From: Ifrita kowaldi | Taxonomy: Eukaryota > Chordata > Aves > Passeriformes > Cinclosomatidae | Length of the DNA: 64,000 nucleotides | Reading direction: 5' to 3' | Assembly: GCA_013398055.1 (NCBI GenBank) | Contig: VZRS01000393.1 | Span: 62,001 to 126,000 of the forward strand | In this document: piece by piece, positions 14,216-27,925 of the stretch | Position numbering within the stretch: position 1 is the first letter of the stretch | How the letters are laid out: the number at the start of each line of letters is the position of its first letter | The notes under the pieces: model-generated | The model's database searches: none | Seen by the model: only the letters and a program-made list of their open reading frames with translations | Told to the model about the DNA's origin: nothing | Translations under genes and position numbers: made by a program

Positions 14216-15604
14216 TCTGGGTCTGAACAGCAGAGAAGAAACAGCATAGAATGGAAAAGTATCATTGTTCATGCAGTGTTGCGATAGTTTGCAGGAGATG
14301 AAGCCAGAGCCCCACGCTGAAGAGCTGAGATTAAAAAGAATATTGAAGAGCTGCTTTGTATGCAGAGCATTGTCAGTCCTGTGTCTGGAGTGAAGCAGGG
14401 CTCTTGCCAAAAAAATGAATGTGGGGGCAGTACCTGGTCAGAGACTGAAACAGTATATTATACCGTACAACCCCGAGGCAGAAGAAGGTTACATTAGGCA
14501 ACCTTTGCTTTGCTGTTTCATGATACTTGAGAGCTTTGCTTTCCAGCCTTTGATTGTTTAGTTTTAAACAACATAGTTTTTAGCATGGAACTGATGATAT
14601 AGATCTTACAGTGCACCTGGAGCTTTACAGGAAAGTGTGCAGATAAGGTCTCAACCCCTTAAATCTTATAGACTGGGGCCTTTTTCTTCTCTCACAGACC
14701 TCGTTAGATTAAATAATCTAAGGAATTCTGGTTTTACAGCAGTGACCCATAATTCAGCACTGGTTTAGGCATAAATCTGCAATATACTTCCATGGAGTTT
14801 CAAACTGCAGCAATGCCTTTTTTTTCGGTTGTTGTTTCTTTGTATACCTTCATCCTGTACCACCTTTCACCCAGCAGGGATTCTATGGCCTTTTTACTGA
14901 CTGACACCCACAAAATTAGCAATGAGCAGAAACGGGATTACCAGTCCTACTTTTAAAACTGCTTGTATGTGTCTTTGTAAGCTCCACGATGTCACTACGC
15001 TGTATCCTAGTAGCGAAACAAAGTCAGTTTCCTCCTCAGTCCTCGGGCAAAGATTGGGGAATTAACTTCAGGCACAGAAAAAAACGCCACTTTTTTTTTT
15101 TTTTTAAAAGGAAGATTTTGTATTATCTAAAACCTCTTTACTTTTAGACACTCTGTGGCTGTCTGCTTTTGTTGGTTGTTTTTTTTTTTTTTTAATTTTT
15201 AAAACATTTCCTTTCCAGAATATCCTGCCTGTTGTAAAGAAAACATATTTCAGTCTCAGCAACATTATTTATGAGCACATCATCAGCTTCGCACAGGAAT
15301 ACTTAATAAACCCACAAGCACTTCAGAATGGCTGAGCCCTGCTCGCTGCTCAGCAGTGTACAGAAAAGCCAGGAGAAGCAATAGGGCTGTGGCAGACCAG
15401 ATCACAAATGGGGGGCTGCACTGGGGAACGGGCTTGGTGGCCTCTAGAACTGGACATCATGCTGGAACTTTTCCATCCGGCACTTTAGAAAACAGCAGGA
15501 ATCAATGCTTTCACACTACGAATCAATTAAAGAAACCCAAATTATTACCATTTGAATAAACAATTATTCCTTTTTCACCCTCACAGAAGCTTGTCACAGT
15601 GAAC

Positions 15605-15745
15605 TAAAAGCCAGAACTAATTAAATGATCTGATCACACAAATCATATCAGAAGTGTTTCATCTGGTTTAATTAATTCTTGCCAGAAATCGCTGCTACTT
15701 TTAACACATGCTGAATGATTTTTTTTTTTATTAATTTTTATAACA
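15605..15745. promoter_or_regulatory. Candidate conserved non-coding block
   Basis: AT-rich sequence with paired ATTA/TAAT sites (CTAATTAAATGATC, GGTTTAATTAATTC) and TGATC/CATATC motifs, ending in a T-tract. No repeat signature or coding frame. Enhancer-like by composition only. Confidence 0.2.
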
Positions 15746-18700
15746 GTTTCCATTTATATCTGTTTCCAGTACTGCTGGGATTCTCCCTTTCTGCAGATAA
15801 AGTGGGAGTGTTTACAGAAGCGCTTACTGCCAGGGAGTTTGTTAACCCTAGAGACAGACAGTATGGCAAATACCTTGTAGGTCAGGAAAAGGGCCATTTA
15901 CACCTGCATCTAAGAGGGGTTTTTTTAGCTACAAAAGAAGACAAATAAGATACACTCTTTAGTTCACCCTCTTGGTTAACTCTTAAATTGCTGGTGACAA
16001 ATGCTCTGATGAAAATTCGGTGGTTATCACTAGGAAGAGGACAAGGCAGCTTTATCAACACTGTGCAGTCTTCAGTAGCCTTTTTCTCCCAGCACAGGAA
16101 ATGTGGATAGGTTATGTTGGTCATCTCTAGCCAGCTCGACCACAGGGCATTTCTTTGTCAAGCAGAACAGGCTTTAGCCTGATTTCCTGAACCAGGGAGC
16201 ATATTTTTGCACCTGAGGCTTGGGATCAAGGCTTGAGAGCGTTTGGGTCTAAGCACAGGGTCCACAGCCCTGCAAACCCATCCCTGAGTCAGGAGAGTGT
16301 TTCTGAGGAACATGAGCATGCTTTTGTCTGCTGTAGGACAGCGTGTATGTTTTGGCTTTTGGTAGATGATAATGGAAAAGGCTCTTCCTTATGAGATATT
16401 TTGGAAAAAAACAAACTGCAGGAATGTGCCTGTATTCAGACACTGGAGTCTGGGTCTCTGAGACTAGAGGTTTGGATTCAAGACAGTTCTGTGATGTACC
16501 TCTTGATCTCACACTTCTCTACTACTACTACTAATACATGCCTGTGTCCACACAAGGGTGGGAACAGCCCAGCATTTATCTTTGTAGTCTTCAGTTTCTA
16601 TATTTATTTCCCAGTTGATAATGCATTTATTGCTCAGACAAATCTTTAAATTAAGGGGTTGTAAGTGATCACAAAACAAGTCCTCACATGCTGCAGATGT
16701 GCAGGAATTGTAGTACTAGGATTTGCCCTTCAGCTGTAGTTGCAGGACAGCACTGTGTGAACTGGCTACAGAAATTCTTACCAACAGGAGGACAGAGGCT
16801 TACTCTAGGGACTGCTGCTTTGGATGTTAGGACCAGAAAAATATGAGAATAGTATTATTTTCCATCTGACTTTCATGAGGACAAGTGACATGCTTTAAAG
16901 TTTAAAATAGCACTATTAAAGCAGTATAAAAATGTACATATTTAAGATATGTCAGTAAGATGGGACATTGTCACAGAATAATGGGTGCTAGCTGCTCAGC
17001 ATTCAAAGTAGGACAAAAAAGGGAGACGCTAATGTAATTCTCAGTTTCCTAGGGAGCAGAGAATGAGAAATAAATAGAGAAGAGGGACAGTGCAACACTT
17101 CTGAGTATACCCCTGCCATGATAAGGAGTGTTTGAGCAGGGCTCTCTATGGCCCTGCATTTCAGAGCAGTGTTTGTGCTGTTGCACAGCTGACACTCTCT
17201 GCCATCCTATCCCCCCAAGAAAACCCCTTAACTGAGACAGAAGCAAAGCTGTTATGCCTTTCCCTCTTAGCAAATGTGGTCAGCCATAGGCCTTTTGAAA
17301 AGCAGGGCCTGAGAAACCTTCCCCATGCCCTCACTGGGGTTGGCTGTACTGTCGGGGATCACGCAGGTCAGCTGTGAGAGCTGCCTTGCTCCAGCTGGCA
17401 GAGCTGGAGCACTTGGCTGCTTTGTGGCTGTGACACAAGGAAAGTGCGGAGCTTTGACATGAGAAAGGCCTTGTCTCTCTGGGAGGTGGCTTGCCTCTCT
17501 CCCTGCCTCCTCTGTTCATGTATGTGGTTCACTACTGTGTCCCCTTTTGGTTTTGACTTCGTAAATTGTGGTAATACCAGTGCCTAGAGCTCTTCCTCCC
17601 CACGGGAATTACCAGAAGTGCACAAAGGTGCTGTAGGATGGTCTGTGGGCTCAGTGCTGGGGGGTGGAGAGAGCATTCCCGTGGTGGTCTGCGAGGACAG
17701 GGATTGTGAATTGAGTAGGTGCAAGTCCTGAGGAGGAGACCGACTGTCTCCTGGGAAATGTTGCTGTTGGCACTCCCCCTGTCCTCAGTCCCTGCGGCTT
17801 CCATACGGACCAGTTTTGCCTTGCAAAAAAGAAGGCTTCAGACTCTGTCCTGTGGTCGTGTGCCCTTTTCCCCAAATGTTTGCACTCTGCCTTTGAGATA
17901 GCACAGGCTCTGTATGCTATGGCCATATTGGGGCATCACTCCAACAGCACAGTTAAGGTTGTGTTTGCTCATACCTTAACTCTTTATTTACTGGTTTCCA
18001 AGGGGATAGCTAGGACTGACATTCTAGAAAGGCACTACATACTCCTGGCAACCTTCATGAATTTCTTTGTCAGCAAACTTCATACTTTTGAAAATTTATG
18101 GGAGGAATATAATTTGTTGAGCAATCACGTCGATGACAGCAATTTACAAGTTCCCTGGCCCTGAAGATGCTACTGGAGCAATGTATGACTAAGTGCTCCT
18201 TCACAGCCTGGGCACTTCACCACACTTAACGGGTGACAGAGGCAGTACTTCGCTATGAATATTCTGTTAAAAAGGCAGTGTGAGGAATTCCAGAGCAACA
18301 CCTGCCTGGACTGGGGCAGGCAGTTACACCTTTGCCTTGCACGGACTCTGAGATGGGTGTCTACGAGCCAGCCCAGTCCACAAGCCAGACCCTTGCATTA
18401 GCTAGCAGGCAGGGCCAGTTAGCATGAGCATGGGGCTGGCAGGCACAGAAGCATGGCTTCACACCAGAGTTTTCTTTTTGGTCAGCCTGAAACACAAGAA
18501 AAGCAAATGTACATGTAGCTGTAGCTGTGTCATGTGCCTCTTGCACCTCAGTCTCAAATATTTTTATTGCTCTTTCTCTGCTCTCCACAAACACATTTCC
18601 CTATATGCCATTCTTAATCTCATTAAGAAAAATGTTCAGTTTGCTGCCTTGTGTCCCTTATTACCAGGTCTGCATGGTACAAGTGAAGTGGGTTAGACTT

Positions 18701-21700
18701 TTCAGTGATATGGGGCAAGCTGTAGGTAAAACTTACTCCTGTGTTTCTCTTAAACTCCCTGTGGCTCCAGCTATCTGGCTTCACCTGTCATTTTAGCCTT
18801 GGTCCATCCCTTAGTCTCCCTCTTAATTCCAGATGAACCTTATAAAGTTGCATAATGTTTTTCAGTCTTTATGGATGCGTTTCAAATTTGGAATTGCTTC
18901 ATGTAAAAAAGCATTTCAACAAAACATTCAGCCATTTTCCCCTTTGTTTTCTTCTTCAATTGAAGCAGTTCAGAGTTAAGTGGAAAATTGTTTTGCTTAA
19001 TTCAAATCCATATTTTTGGGGTGCATGGGGAAGTAGTGCACTTCCTCCTTGCTCTGCTGCTGAACTATTTAATCACTTCACTAGTGATATTTTAATGAAA
19101 TACCCAGGTAGTTATTTTGGTTTGGGTTTAGTTTTTTTATTTCATTGCAGATAAATATTTTCCTTTCGTGAACAAGATAGTTTCCTCAGTGTCTGGTTTT
19201 CATTTTTAGGGAATAGTCAGCCAACTAACAATCTCACTGGCCAGCATGATTCTGCTCAGCTGGAGATGTTTTGCAGTATGTGCTATCACACAGACCCCAC
19301 ATGGCAACACTTTGTACAACAACCAAAAAAAGACAGAGAGAAGAGGGCATGTGACAGTAAATCCCATCATCTGAAGAGTCCCCAGAGACTTTTCAGAGAA
19401 GGGAACGTTCCTTATGCATGTTACACAAAAGCCCAAAAGGTGATGAGTGACACTTCCCACTTTCATTTCTTTGGGAAGATTTGGTGTCATCACATATGTC
19501 TCTACTTTGCCACTGGTGTTTGACTATTTCCCCATAGAAAGTAAAGTGCCAGCTCACTCTTTGCTATTCTCTGTCTCTTAATGATCAATTATTTTTAATT
19601 GGAACCTCTTGCATTGTGCCCAATCTTAAGAGGTCCCCCTCAAGATCAGGGCTCCAACAAGATGGGAACAGTACCAACACATATGTGGGGACAATAGAGA
19701 CTTTTTTTTTTTTGTCCCGAAGAGCATGATCCTATTTAGAGAAGGGCGGAAAAAGAAATGGAGGTAGGGATGATTGGAAGAATTTGCAGGCCATGGGCAA
19801 ATTTGGGAAAAGTATGACTGTCTCCTGGCTTCTAGTCTGGTGCCCTGTCTGCTGGCACACACTGCTTCTCATTTAGTAATAAAAGTGTCATTGTATGTGC
19901 AGAATTACATTCAAGGATAAATAAAATAGGCTGGTATTGCTACAAAGAACTTTATCAGCTAAATAAGTTGCAGCCAGGAATGATGCTGAGAGGTGGACAT
20001 TGTGAAAATAACAGTTCTCATGACACAGTTTTCTGGCAGCTTATTTTTATGCATCTAAGTTGTTCTTGCATCTTCAACATCTGTTTTCAAGTAATGTATT
20101 AAGTCTGAGTGCTATAGTGACATGCTGACCAAAGGACACTTTGTTAACAAAGCTTTAATGAAAATTGATAGCAAAATGGAAGAGTCATTTAAGTGAAATT
20201 GCTGAGTTTCTTGAAATTGTTTTCTGAGGAACATTTGTTTTCAGTTCTCATTCTGAGAGGTTTTGATAAAGATTTGATTCGGAATTCAGTGCAGGAAGAT
20301 CTTTGCTTGAGAAAAATGAAGGACGTGGAAATTAAAGCATTAACTTTGTTTATGTTGACTTTATTAGTTGAAGTGGCAGAAGCCTTAAGAACTCTCGAAG
20401 ACAGAAAACCAGATCCCTCTCCGTGGGCAATGATACAAAGTTCTGTGCCTTCATAACTGCAAAACCATCCACTGATTAATTAGTCTTTGCAGATCAGGGA
20501 TTTCTTACCGGAAAAGACAGTTTGTTGCTCAAAGTAACTGTAAAGAACAGACTTTTAAATCTTGTAACACTCAAATGCAGGGCTTGGGTTTAGCCTACCA
20601 TAAAAGCAGAAAGTTGCCGTGAGGTTTGGTCTGCGCTCTGGAAACCCAGGCCACCTCCTGCCCCTGTTAGAAGAGCAGTATGGCTCAGGCACGGCGCTGT
20701 TTAGTCCCCCCGCACACGGCTGCGGTTCGGTTTCTTGCTTCCCGTGGTCGCTATGAGCTGCTTTAGAGAGGCCAGATCTTTGCCGTCATCCACTTTGTGC
20801 CAGAATTCTTTAGCCGTCATGAGAGTTGTTTCTGCAAATCCAATAGCTGATTTATTATCTTCAGAGAGCAGAATGTGTAAAGAAAAACAGTATGAGCAAA
20901 TCCTCTCTCTAGAAGGGCTTTCTATCCACTCACATAATCCCGCTTGGTTCCAGCCTGGTATGCATAGCTATGGAAGGGTGTCAAATGACATCCCTTTTAC
21001 TGGCTGTTGGCCCTAATGGAATGCTTCTTTGCACATCTCGTAAAGTAAGGGCAGGAAATGCTGCCTGAGACTTTTACATTTTGCCGTTAATTAAAAAATT
21101 AAAATTGAAAATTTGAGAGGCAAGAGCATGGCAAATAAAAAATGCCCTTTTCATCATGGATTAGATAAAAAAGATTCCATCTTTATATTTTTTTACCCTT
21201 TCTAAAGACTGACTTGCTTTAGACAATCAAAGCTGGCTTTGAACCACTACACAGAAAAAATAATTTTTTTTTAAAAAATAGCCCTATAGATATATATACA
21301 TATGACAGCCTTTCATTCCTTTTATAGACAGTTTCATTTTCTGTGAGAATGTGAAAGTTCTGAGCAATCCAGAGCTCACACAGGTACCACAACAAACACA
21401 GGGAATGAGGACCAGCCGAACTATTGCAATTAACACCAGTGTTTAATTAGCACGCAGCTGCATTGGGCATGGCCTTTTTGATTTTCCCTCTTCACTGGGC
21501 TTTTGATGAGAGGTTTACCTACAGTCGTAGCTTCTAGTTGTTACACTAGCATACACTTGTGCTAGATGTGCACGGACACACCCCCCACACTGAAAATTTG
21601 TGGAAGGAAGCCATGTCAGGCAAGTGATCTGATTTGTGCTTTAGGTAAATATTTTTGGAAGTAGCTCATCTTGACTGTCTTCCATAAAAACTCTGTAAGT

Positions 21701-22690
21701 TACATTTTTGTTTGTTGGGGAGGGTAAGCTATAAATTAGAGTATGCTTTGGTGCCTTTAGGAATCCTTTTTGATTTGTTGATTTATTTTATTTAGCAACA
21801 AAAACCTGATGTGTGGTTAAGGCTGATGGGTGCAGAAGTCTGCCCTGGAAAAGGCTGGCATCAGGGCAACACACAAACGTTTACCCCAATTAGCTTAGAT
21901 ACTTCTGTATTTCATTGGTGAAAAGAGTGTAGTAGTGTCATGCTGTTCCCTGTTGTTAAGGCAGGAAAATGTCCAAGCATCCAATGAATCCTTCTGCTTG
22001 GCCATCTTTAATAAAGAGAAAATTGTTGTTTGAGGTCATGGTAGCTGGATGAAAACTTGAGGAATTAAGAGGTGAAGTGAAAACATGGCAGGGAAGGTGA
22101 GTTCTCACTGCCGTGGGCTTGGATGAAACCTTGCTCAACTCTGCTTTAGGCCTACTACTATGACATAGATTCCACTTGCAGCAAGCTGAAGTGAACAGTA
22201 ATTATTTAAAGAGGGACAGCAGAGTTGTCATTGAGCCTGTTGATCATAACGGTGTTTGTAACACATAGAAAATGAGAGCTTGGGGAGTACTGGAAGAGTT
22301 AAGAACTCTGTAATACCAGCACAGATCAGCCCAAACCCTTATCTCTGCTATGCCTAAGCACCACTATAACATGAGTCCATTTTGTTTGGCATGCATGCCC
22401 AGTTTAATGTAATTTTTTATTTACCTAGCTTGCCTCTATACCCTCTCACACCTTATATTTGAGCCTGGCTAGAGTGACACTCCTGTGAAAGCATGTACTC
22501 AGCCTGACCAGTTTTAGATAAGATATTGGAAAACATGCAAATCATTTATTCTAGCTGGTGGTCTTAATTTGGCATTCTCTAAAACAGAATCTCCTTGAAA
22601 AATATCAGACTGTGGGACAAAGACCTGACAGAGGTATTTATACAAGCCCTGTTATAATTGTATTCAATTTCTTCTGATTTTGAGAGTATT

Positions 22691-22770
22691 CATTCTCACG
22701 ACATCCCTATAATATACAGAAGTGTCACTGTTCCACTTTTATAGACAAGGAATTAGACACAGAGGCAAGA
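22691..22770 (+). mobile_element. MIR-type SINE relic
   Basis: CATTCTCACGACATCCCTAT followed by TTCCACTTTTATAGACAAGG and AGACACAGAGGCAAG parallels the MIR core (CTCACAACAACCCTATGAGG, CCCATTTTACAGATGAGGAA, CTGAGGCACAGAG). Diverged fragment. Confidence 0.6.
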
Positions 22771-25700
22771 TTTTCTAGATGTGCACCTGGGAATTTAAAT
22801 GCTTATGAAAAGTGTTTTCCATGTAACCTGCCCCCATTTTTAGCTGCCTGAATACTGCTGGAAGACTGGCTGTATGTGATCTGGCCACCATCTGTGATTG
22901 TGCAGGTAATCAAGCACTTCTCTTTCAAATCCTAGATTAGTGCCTACTTGCTAGAACAGCTTTTTGTGTCCATCTGGGCCAGATAACATATTTTTCTTCT
23001 ACTACAGCTTCTGGCAGAATTCCCTATTCACCACAAGCCTTTTCAAGTCCCTCAGAATGTTAGCCTGAGGAAAAGGACAGCATAGTGGGAATAATCTATC
23101 TCCTTGCCTGCCCTGAGAATGACTTTGCCTTCCTGCAGATTGGTTTGAGAACAATGCTAGAATTGCAGCATCTTCAGTAAAGCTTGAAGCAGGGGACAAC
23201 TGGGTCTCTATTTTTTCTTCTTTCCAGTTGTCACCTTGGCCTTTGGGATTGAATTGTTAATAGTAAGGTTATGGCTACCCTGGTAGCCATGTGATGAGAC
23301 TAATTTCCAAGATCTGTGCAGCCAAAGTCTACTCATATAGGCTACACCTCTAGGCAGCAGACTTGGATTTTCCACATATATTTGTAAGAGAAATATGCTT
23401 AAGTGAAGGGTTGCCTATTACCAAGCCAAGTTGTGATACAGCTGGGGCAGTCAAAATGAACAAGTTGCTGCAATCAGGATTTCTTGACTAATATGGATTA
23501 GTGATCTCCTCCAATTTACAGTTGTTATTTAAAAATGTGCTCTAGGCCCTGCTTATTCCTGCTTTTAATCCATACTCTCACTTATCCCAGTGCCACAGTT
23601 TCCTGGTGTGGGTAGGCTGGCTGTATGGAGAGGAGCAAGCGATGCAGAGGAGTATGTGCTCATGACCCTGTTTGGGCCTGTCCTGGCATCAATCAGTGGA
23701 ATCCCATTTGGCTGCAACTGTGGTAACACAGTGCTTGAGCCTGGAGTTTACCTGTTTTAGGAGAAAGTGCTGTCTGTGCCTTACTTCCACTGACCTGGTT
23801 TTGAGACAAGCAATGCCCAGCCATGCGAACCAGGCAACCTTGGACCTTGGGTTTAAACAGCATCAAAACCCTCCCTGTACCTCCCTCCTCTGACTGCAGC
23901 ACAAACTGGTCGTCTGAGCAGTGTTAAACTCTGATGTACATATTTTAGTTTTACAGTTTGGGCATCATTTTAGTCAAAATGTGTTGATTCTAAGTGGGGC
24001 ACTTGGGAATTTGCCATGATTGTATTTATTCCCCTAGTCCCACAGTCCTATATTATTTGTGCAGTGTTGTAACTGCCAAAACCACACACATGTTGGCATG
24101 AAACAATTATTGTGGTTTATATGAGGCAGGCTTGGCAATAGTCTTTCTCAATGAACAGAATGCTGAAGATTCAGTGTCATCTTTTCCTCTCCAAGCAGCA
24201 GACTAAATTTCTTTCAGCTGGATTCATGGTTTTAAAATTAAAAGGAGTAGAAGGCATGTATGAAGTGCAGGGTATATATGAAGTACCTGTAAAGTCTGGA
24301 AGGAAATGAGAGTGAGATGAAGGAAAAAAAAGAGGCTATTTGAAACGCAAGCTAGTAATTTGGTTTCTAAACCCACGTGAAATTATAAGTAATGTTTACT
24401 GTTGCCAGCTGGTGAATACAGAGATGTGCGGTTTTTACTTGCATGCAAAGCTATTGGTTGCGGGTGGAGTACTTAGACAAAAACATTCAATCACTGGTGT
24501 GGGTATTCCACCAAAAATAAACCCAAACAAACACTGACGTATTATAAAATACTTTTTTCTGTAGACAAACATTCAGCTGCTGCTGCTATTCATGAACTCT
24601 AGAAATGTTGAAGCCTCCTCTTTAACTTGCCTGAAACAATAATACTTCATTTTAGAAAGTTACACAAATGTCTTTGAAACTGAAGAAGCAGTGTTTTGTA
24701 TAGTTTTCACTGAAATATAGTATATGGTGTAAAGTTACAGGGATATGGATCAATGATAACTACTACTTGCTAAGTTCTTGTGAGCCAAAACAAGCTACAT
24801 AGACAAGAGCCATGGGTAAAGGGGAGGAAACTTTTCTTAAACTTAAAAAAATTAAAGTGGACTTAAACATTAGTCAGAGAAAAATGTTTTGCAGTGATTA
24901 TCAAAGGTTAGTAAAAGTTTATTTTGCCTCCTTTTTTCCAGAGAGCTTCACAAAGAGATTTTTCGAATTGTACTCCATTATGAAAATAACTGCTACGTTG
25001 TTATCAAAGCAGTGATAGACATTTTTATTCCAGAAGGCCAGACACTATCACTACTTGAAATTCTCCAAATTGTTTCCACTGTGAGCAAATTCAGTCTTGA
25101 TGTGAGTCACATCTGCTTAAAAGTGAATAGCATTTGCTTCTACTTTACACCAGCATCAAGTTTCACCTACAATTTCAAATTTTAAAAATCATCTTAAATC
25201 CCAGGATTTGGATAGTTTTTCATAAGTGACTTTAAATCCGGAAGTACCTAATAAGAAATACTGAAATAAAAGCATTCAGCTCTAGTGGTTTCTGGTGGAA
25301 ATAGAGACATTTCTTTTCAGATATGAATATCTCATGAACTAAAAATATTCTATATATAAAAAATAGTGATCACATGTAGATGGTTTCTCATCCAGCGAGC
25401 AGGGATGGGTGGCGAGTTGAGAGCAGTGGGACGGGCCCCCTGCACAGATCGCAGGCGTAGCTGTCCATGATGCATTAAGGATTGAGTGCATGTTTAGCAA
25501 CGCAGCTGTGGCTGCACAGCACAGGGGTGTCAGTCACACCGCTGCTCCCGGCGGCTGCCAGTCCTTCACAGCACAAGCTGTTCCAGCCGTTCCATCGCTC
25601 CGGCCGGCAGTGATGGATTAATGGGAGGAAATGTTTATAGAAAGGTTCAGATTTCCTGAGTGAGTGGAATGAAACCCCCCTCAGCAACGATCAGCAAGCT

Positions 25701-26546
25701 CATGTCATGGAGCAGTCTGAAACAGCCTGACTGGCAGGAATGCAAAGGTCTTTTCAAATAGGAAACTTGACAAGTGAGCAATTCTGGGGAGCAGCAAGAG
25801 GTGCTTTCAAATAAAAGATGTGGCTTTTCTAGAGAGGCAGTATGAATGGGGCTAGCTCTTAAAAGAACTTTTAAATCAGCAGTTCATACAATGTAAAAGT
25901 AAAAGGTTAAATTTGAGAGCACAGTGTCCAAATAAAATAGTGCCCTCAAAGTGGAACTATTACACACTATGCTTAGTAAATGAAACAATGTTGCAGTGCA
26001 ACCACAGCTACTATGATGGCCTCTAGCTAAGGCATCTTAGACCTATCTCTGTTCTGTAACTTAAACTCTAGTATTGGCATAATTGAAGGTATAGGAAGGG
26101 TGATGAACACAGACAGTAGCCTGAAATTCCTGTGAAAGAAATGCTGTAAAGTATCATCATTTCACAAGTGTACCGTTCTGTCTGTTGGGGCACCCTCCAT
26201 GACTGTAGCAACACAGCTTGAGATCTAAACATTCATTTCAGTTTAAAATATGAAATAAAATAGACCATTCCACTGAAGCTTTCAGATGATTGTGATAAGA
26301 AAGAACGTAGGCTTCAGGCTAGCTATTAAAATTAAGTAAAATTCACTTGAACAAAACTGCAGAGAGCAAAGGTGCTATGGGAAAAAAAGCACCAGTTCAT
26401 GATACTGCCCATCGAAAGCCATTGAAAAGGACCTAGTCCTTAGTGTTTCCCTATAACACTCCGCCCGTCAAAGTGAGGACTTAATTTACAGCACTTGTAG
26501 CACCCCCCAGTTCTCAATCTCGAAGTCTCTTTGGAATGGGAAGAGA

Positions 26547-26616
26547 GCATTATCCTTATTTTCTAGATAAGGGAACTGGTTTATCAGCTTGCCCTCAGCG
26601 AGAGGCAGAGACTGGA
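26547..26616 (+). mobile_element. Short MIR-type SINE relic downstream of FZD7
   Basis: GCATTATCCTTATTTTCTAG and ATAAGGGAACTGG, followed by CTTGCCCTCAG and GAGGCAGAG, resemble the MIR core. The copy is short and diverged, and lies just beyond the proposed FZD7 polyadenylation site. Confidence 0.45.
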
Positions 26617-26892
26617 AGAAAACTTGGCTAGGATGCAAGTACCTCAAGTGAGGGCAGACATTTGAAACCGGCTGTCTCAAAATGTGCTCTCCTGTTGTGA
26701 GGGGCTGGTAATCGGAACGAACATTTTCAAGCCACAGCTGAGTTTCCAGTCTGCATTTACCTAAAAGTCTCTTGCATCTCCCATTACAAAGTGGGGGAGA
26801 AGATACCACTTTCAGAGCTTCCCCCCGTTCTAAAACCTGCCAAGTATTCAAAGATGGAAATAACGTCATTAGAGCCCTTGTATTAAAAATTA

Positions 26893-26898
26893 TTTATT
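26893..26898 (-). terminator. FZD7: Polyadenylation signal AATAAA for FZD7
   Basis: Plus-strand TTTATT is AATAAA on the minus strand, set in AU-rich sequence (CTAAATAAATAATT). Cleavage would fall about 10-30 bases further, near 26865-26885. A second AATAAA at 27920-27925 could serve as a proximal site giving a shorter 3' UTR of about 0.9 kb. Confidence 0.6.
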
Positions 26899-27919
26899 TA
26901 GTGATCTGTACATGGGGTGAAGCAGGGCCTCATACAGACCTTCAAAAAAAATCAAGTAAAAACATAAATACATATTTTCTTACAAAAATGAGATTTACAA
27001 AATATACATACTGCACTTGTCTGACACGCTTGTTTTTTTTTCTTCCACGTGCACATTATAAAAGACAAAAACCAAGCCCTGCAAGTCTGACATCAGATCT
27101 ACTGAAGGATTTGGCTGATGGGCCCATTCCTCATGCTCAGACTACTGGTACGCCCTCAGACAGCAGCAGTCTGCCCCCTCACCCTGAACAGTTTTTTTCT
27201 TTTTAAAGTTTCATTCTAGACACTTTCCCCCAAAAAACATGAAGAGCAGCTATAGGGTGGAGACTTGCTAAAAATCCAGAATGTCCTATTTTGTCCTTAG
27301 GCAAGAATATACACACACATATACTTATAAAAACAACCCTTCAGTGAATATAAAGTAGTATGCAAAAAATAAAATATGAAGAAGTCAACATAAAAACTTT
27401 CAGAATAGAAAAATTTGTCACATTTCAAAAAGAAAACGATGCTTTTGATGATAAAATTTTGAATGCTTTTCCTTCCAAGACGTGATCACTGGAAACTTAA
27501 CCAGCTGTATTTTAGCAGAAATGACAAGGCTCCTCACTTGCAGTAACTGCTTGATTTTAAACCCTAACCCAGCCCCCCCTCCCGCACCACGAGTCACTGC
27601 CATGCAGCTCAGGGAACCTGAGGAGCAGGCAAAGGGTCCATCGTGAGCCAAAACGATTCCTCCTGTCCCCAGAATCCGGCTGTGTATTGACTTTGTCTGC
27701 AGTGAGCTCACTGCAAAGCAGGAGAGAAAGCAGGTTTATGGGAAGGAAGGAAAAAAATCCTATCTTTACGTTACAGATTTTAATGGCTCTTGTTTTGGCA
27801 GGTGCTCTCGGGTAAGCTCTTCTTGCCCTCTAAATCCTGCATTTCCTTCAGCTTAGAAAAGTGACCCATATTGAACGGTAGGAAAACATCCTGCCTCCTC
27901 CTTTTTCATAAAAGGAATG

Positions 27920-27925
27920 TTTATT
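27920..27925 (-). terminator. FZD7: Possible alternative proximal polyadenylation signal
   Basis: A minus-strand AATAAA lies within the FZD7 3' UTR, about 0.9 kb after the stop codon. Only the hexamer is visible; use of the site is not shown. Confidence 0.25.

Larger units (their letters stand above)
14216..26546. other. Non-coding region between MIR relics and the FZD7 3' end
   Basis: Largely featureless. It contains T-tracts near 15095 and 15180, AT-rich enhancer-like blocks at 15605-15745 and 21045-21190 (CGTTAATTAAAAAATTAAA), a MIR relic at 22.7 kb and a slightly CG-richer patch at 25390-25620. No gene recognised. Confidence 0.5.

Noticed and set aside
26486..26869. 127-codon minus-strand frame just beyond the FZD7 3' end
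   Set aside because: It overlaps a MIR relic and has no recognisable family; chance open frame.
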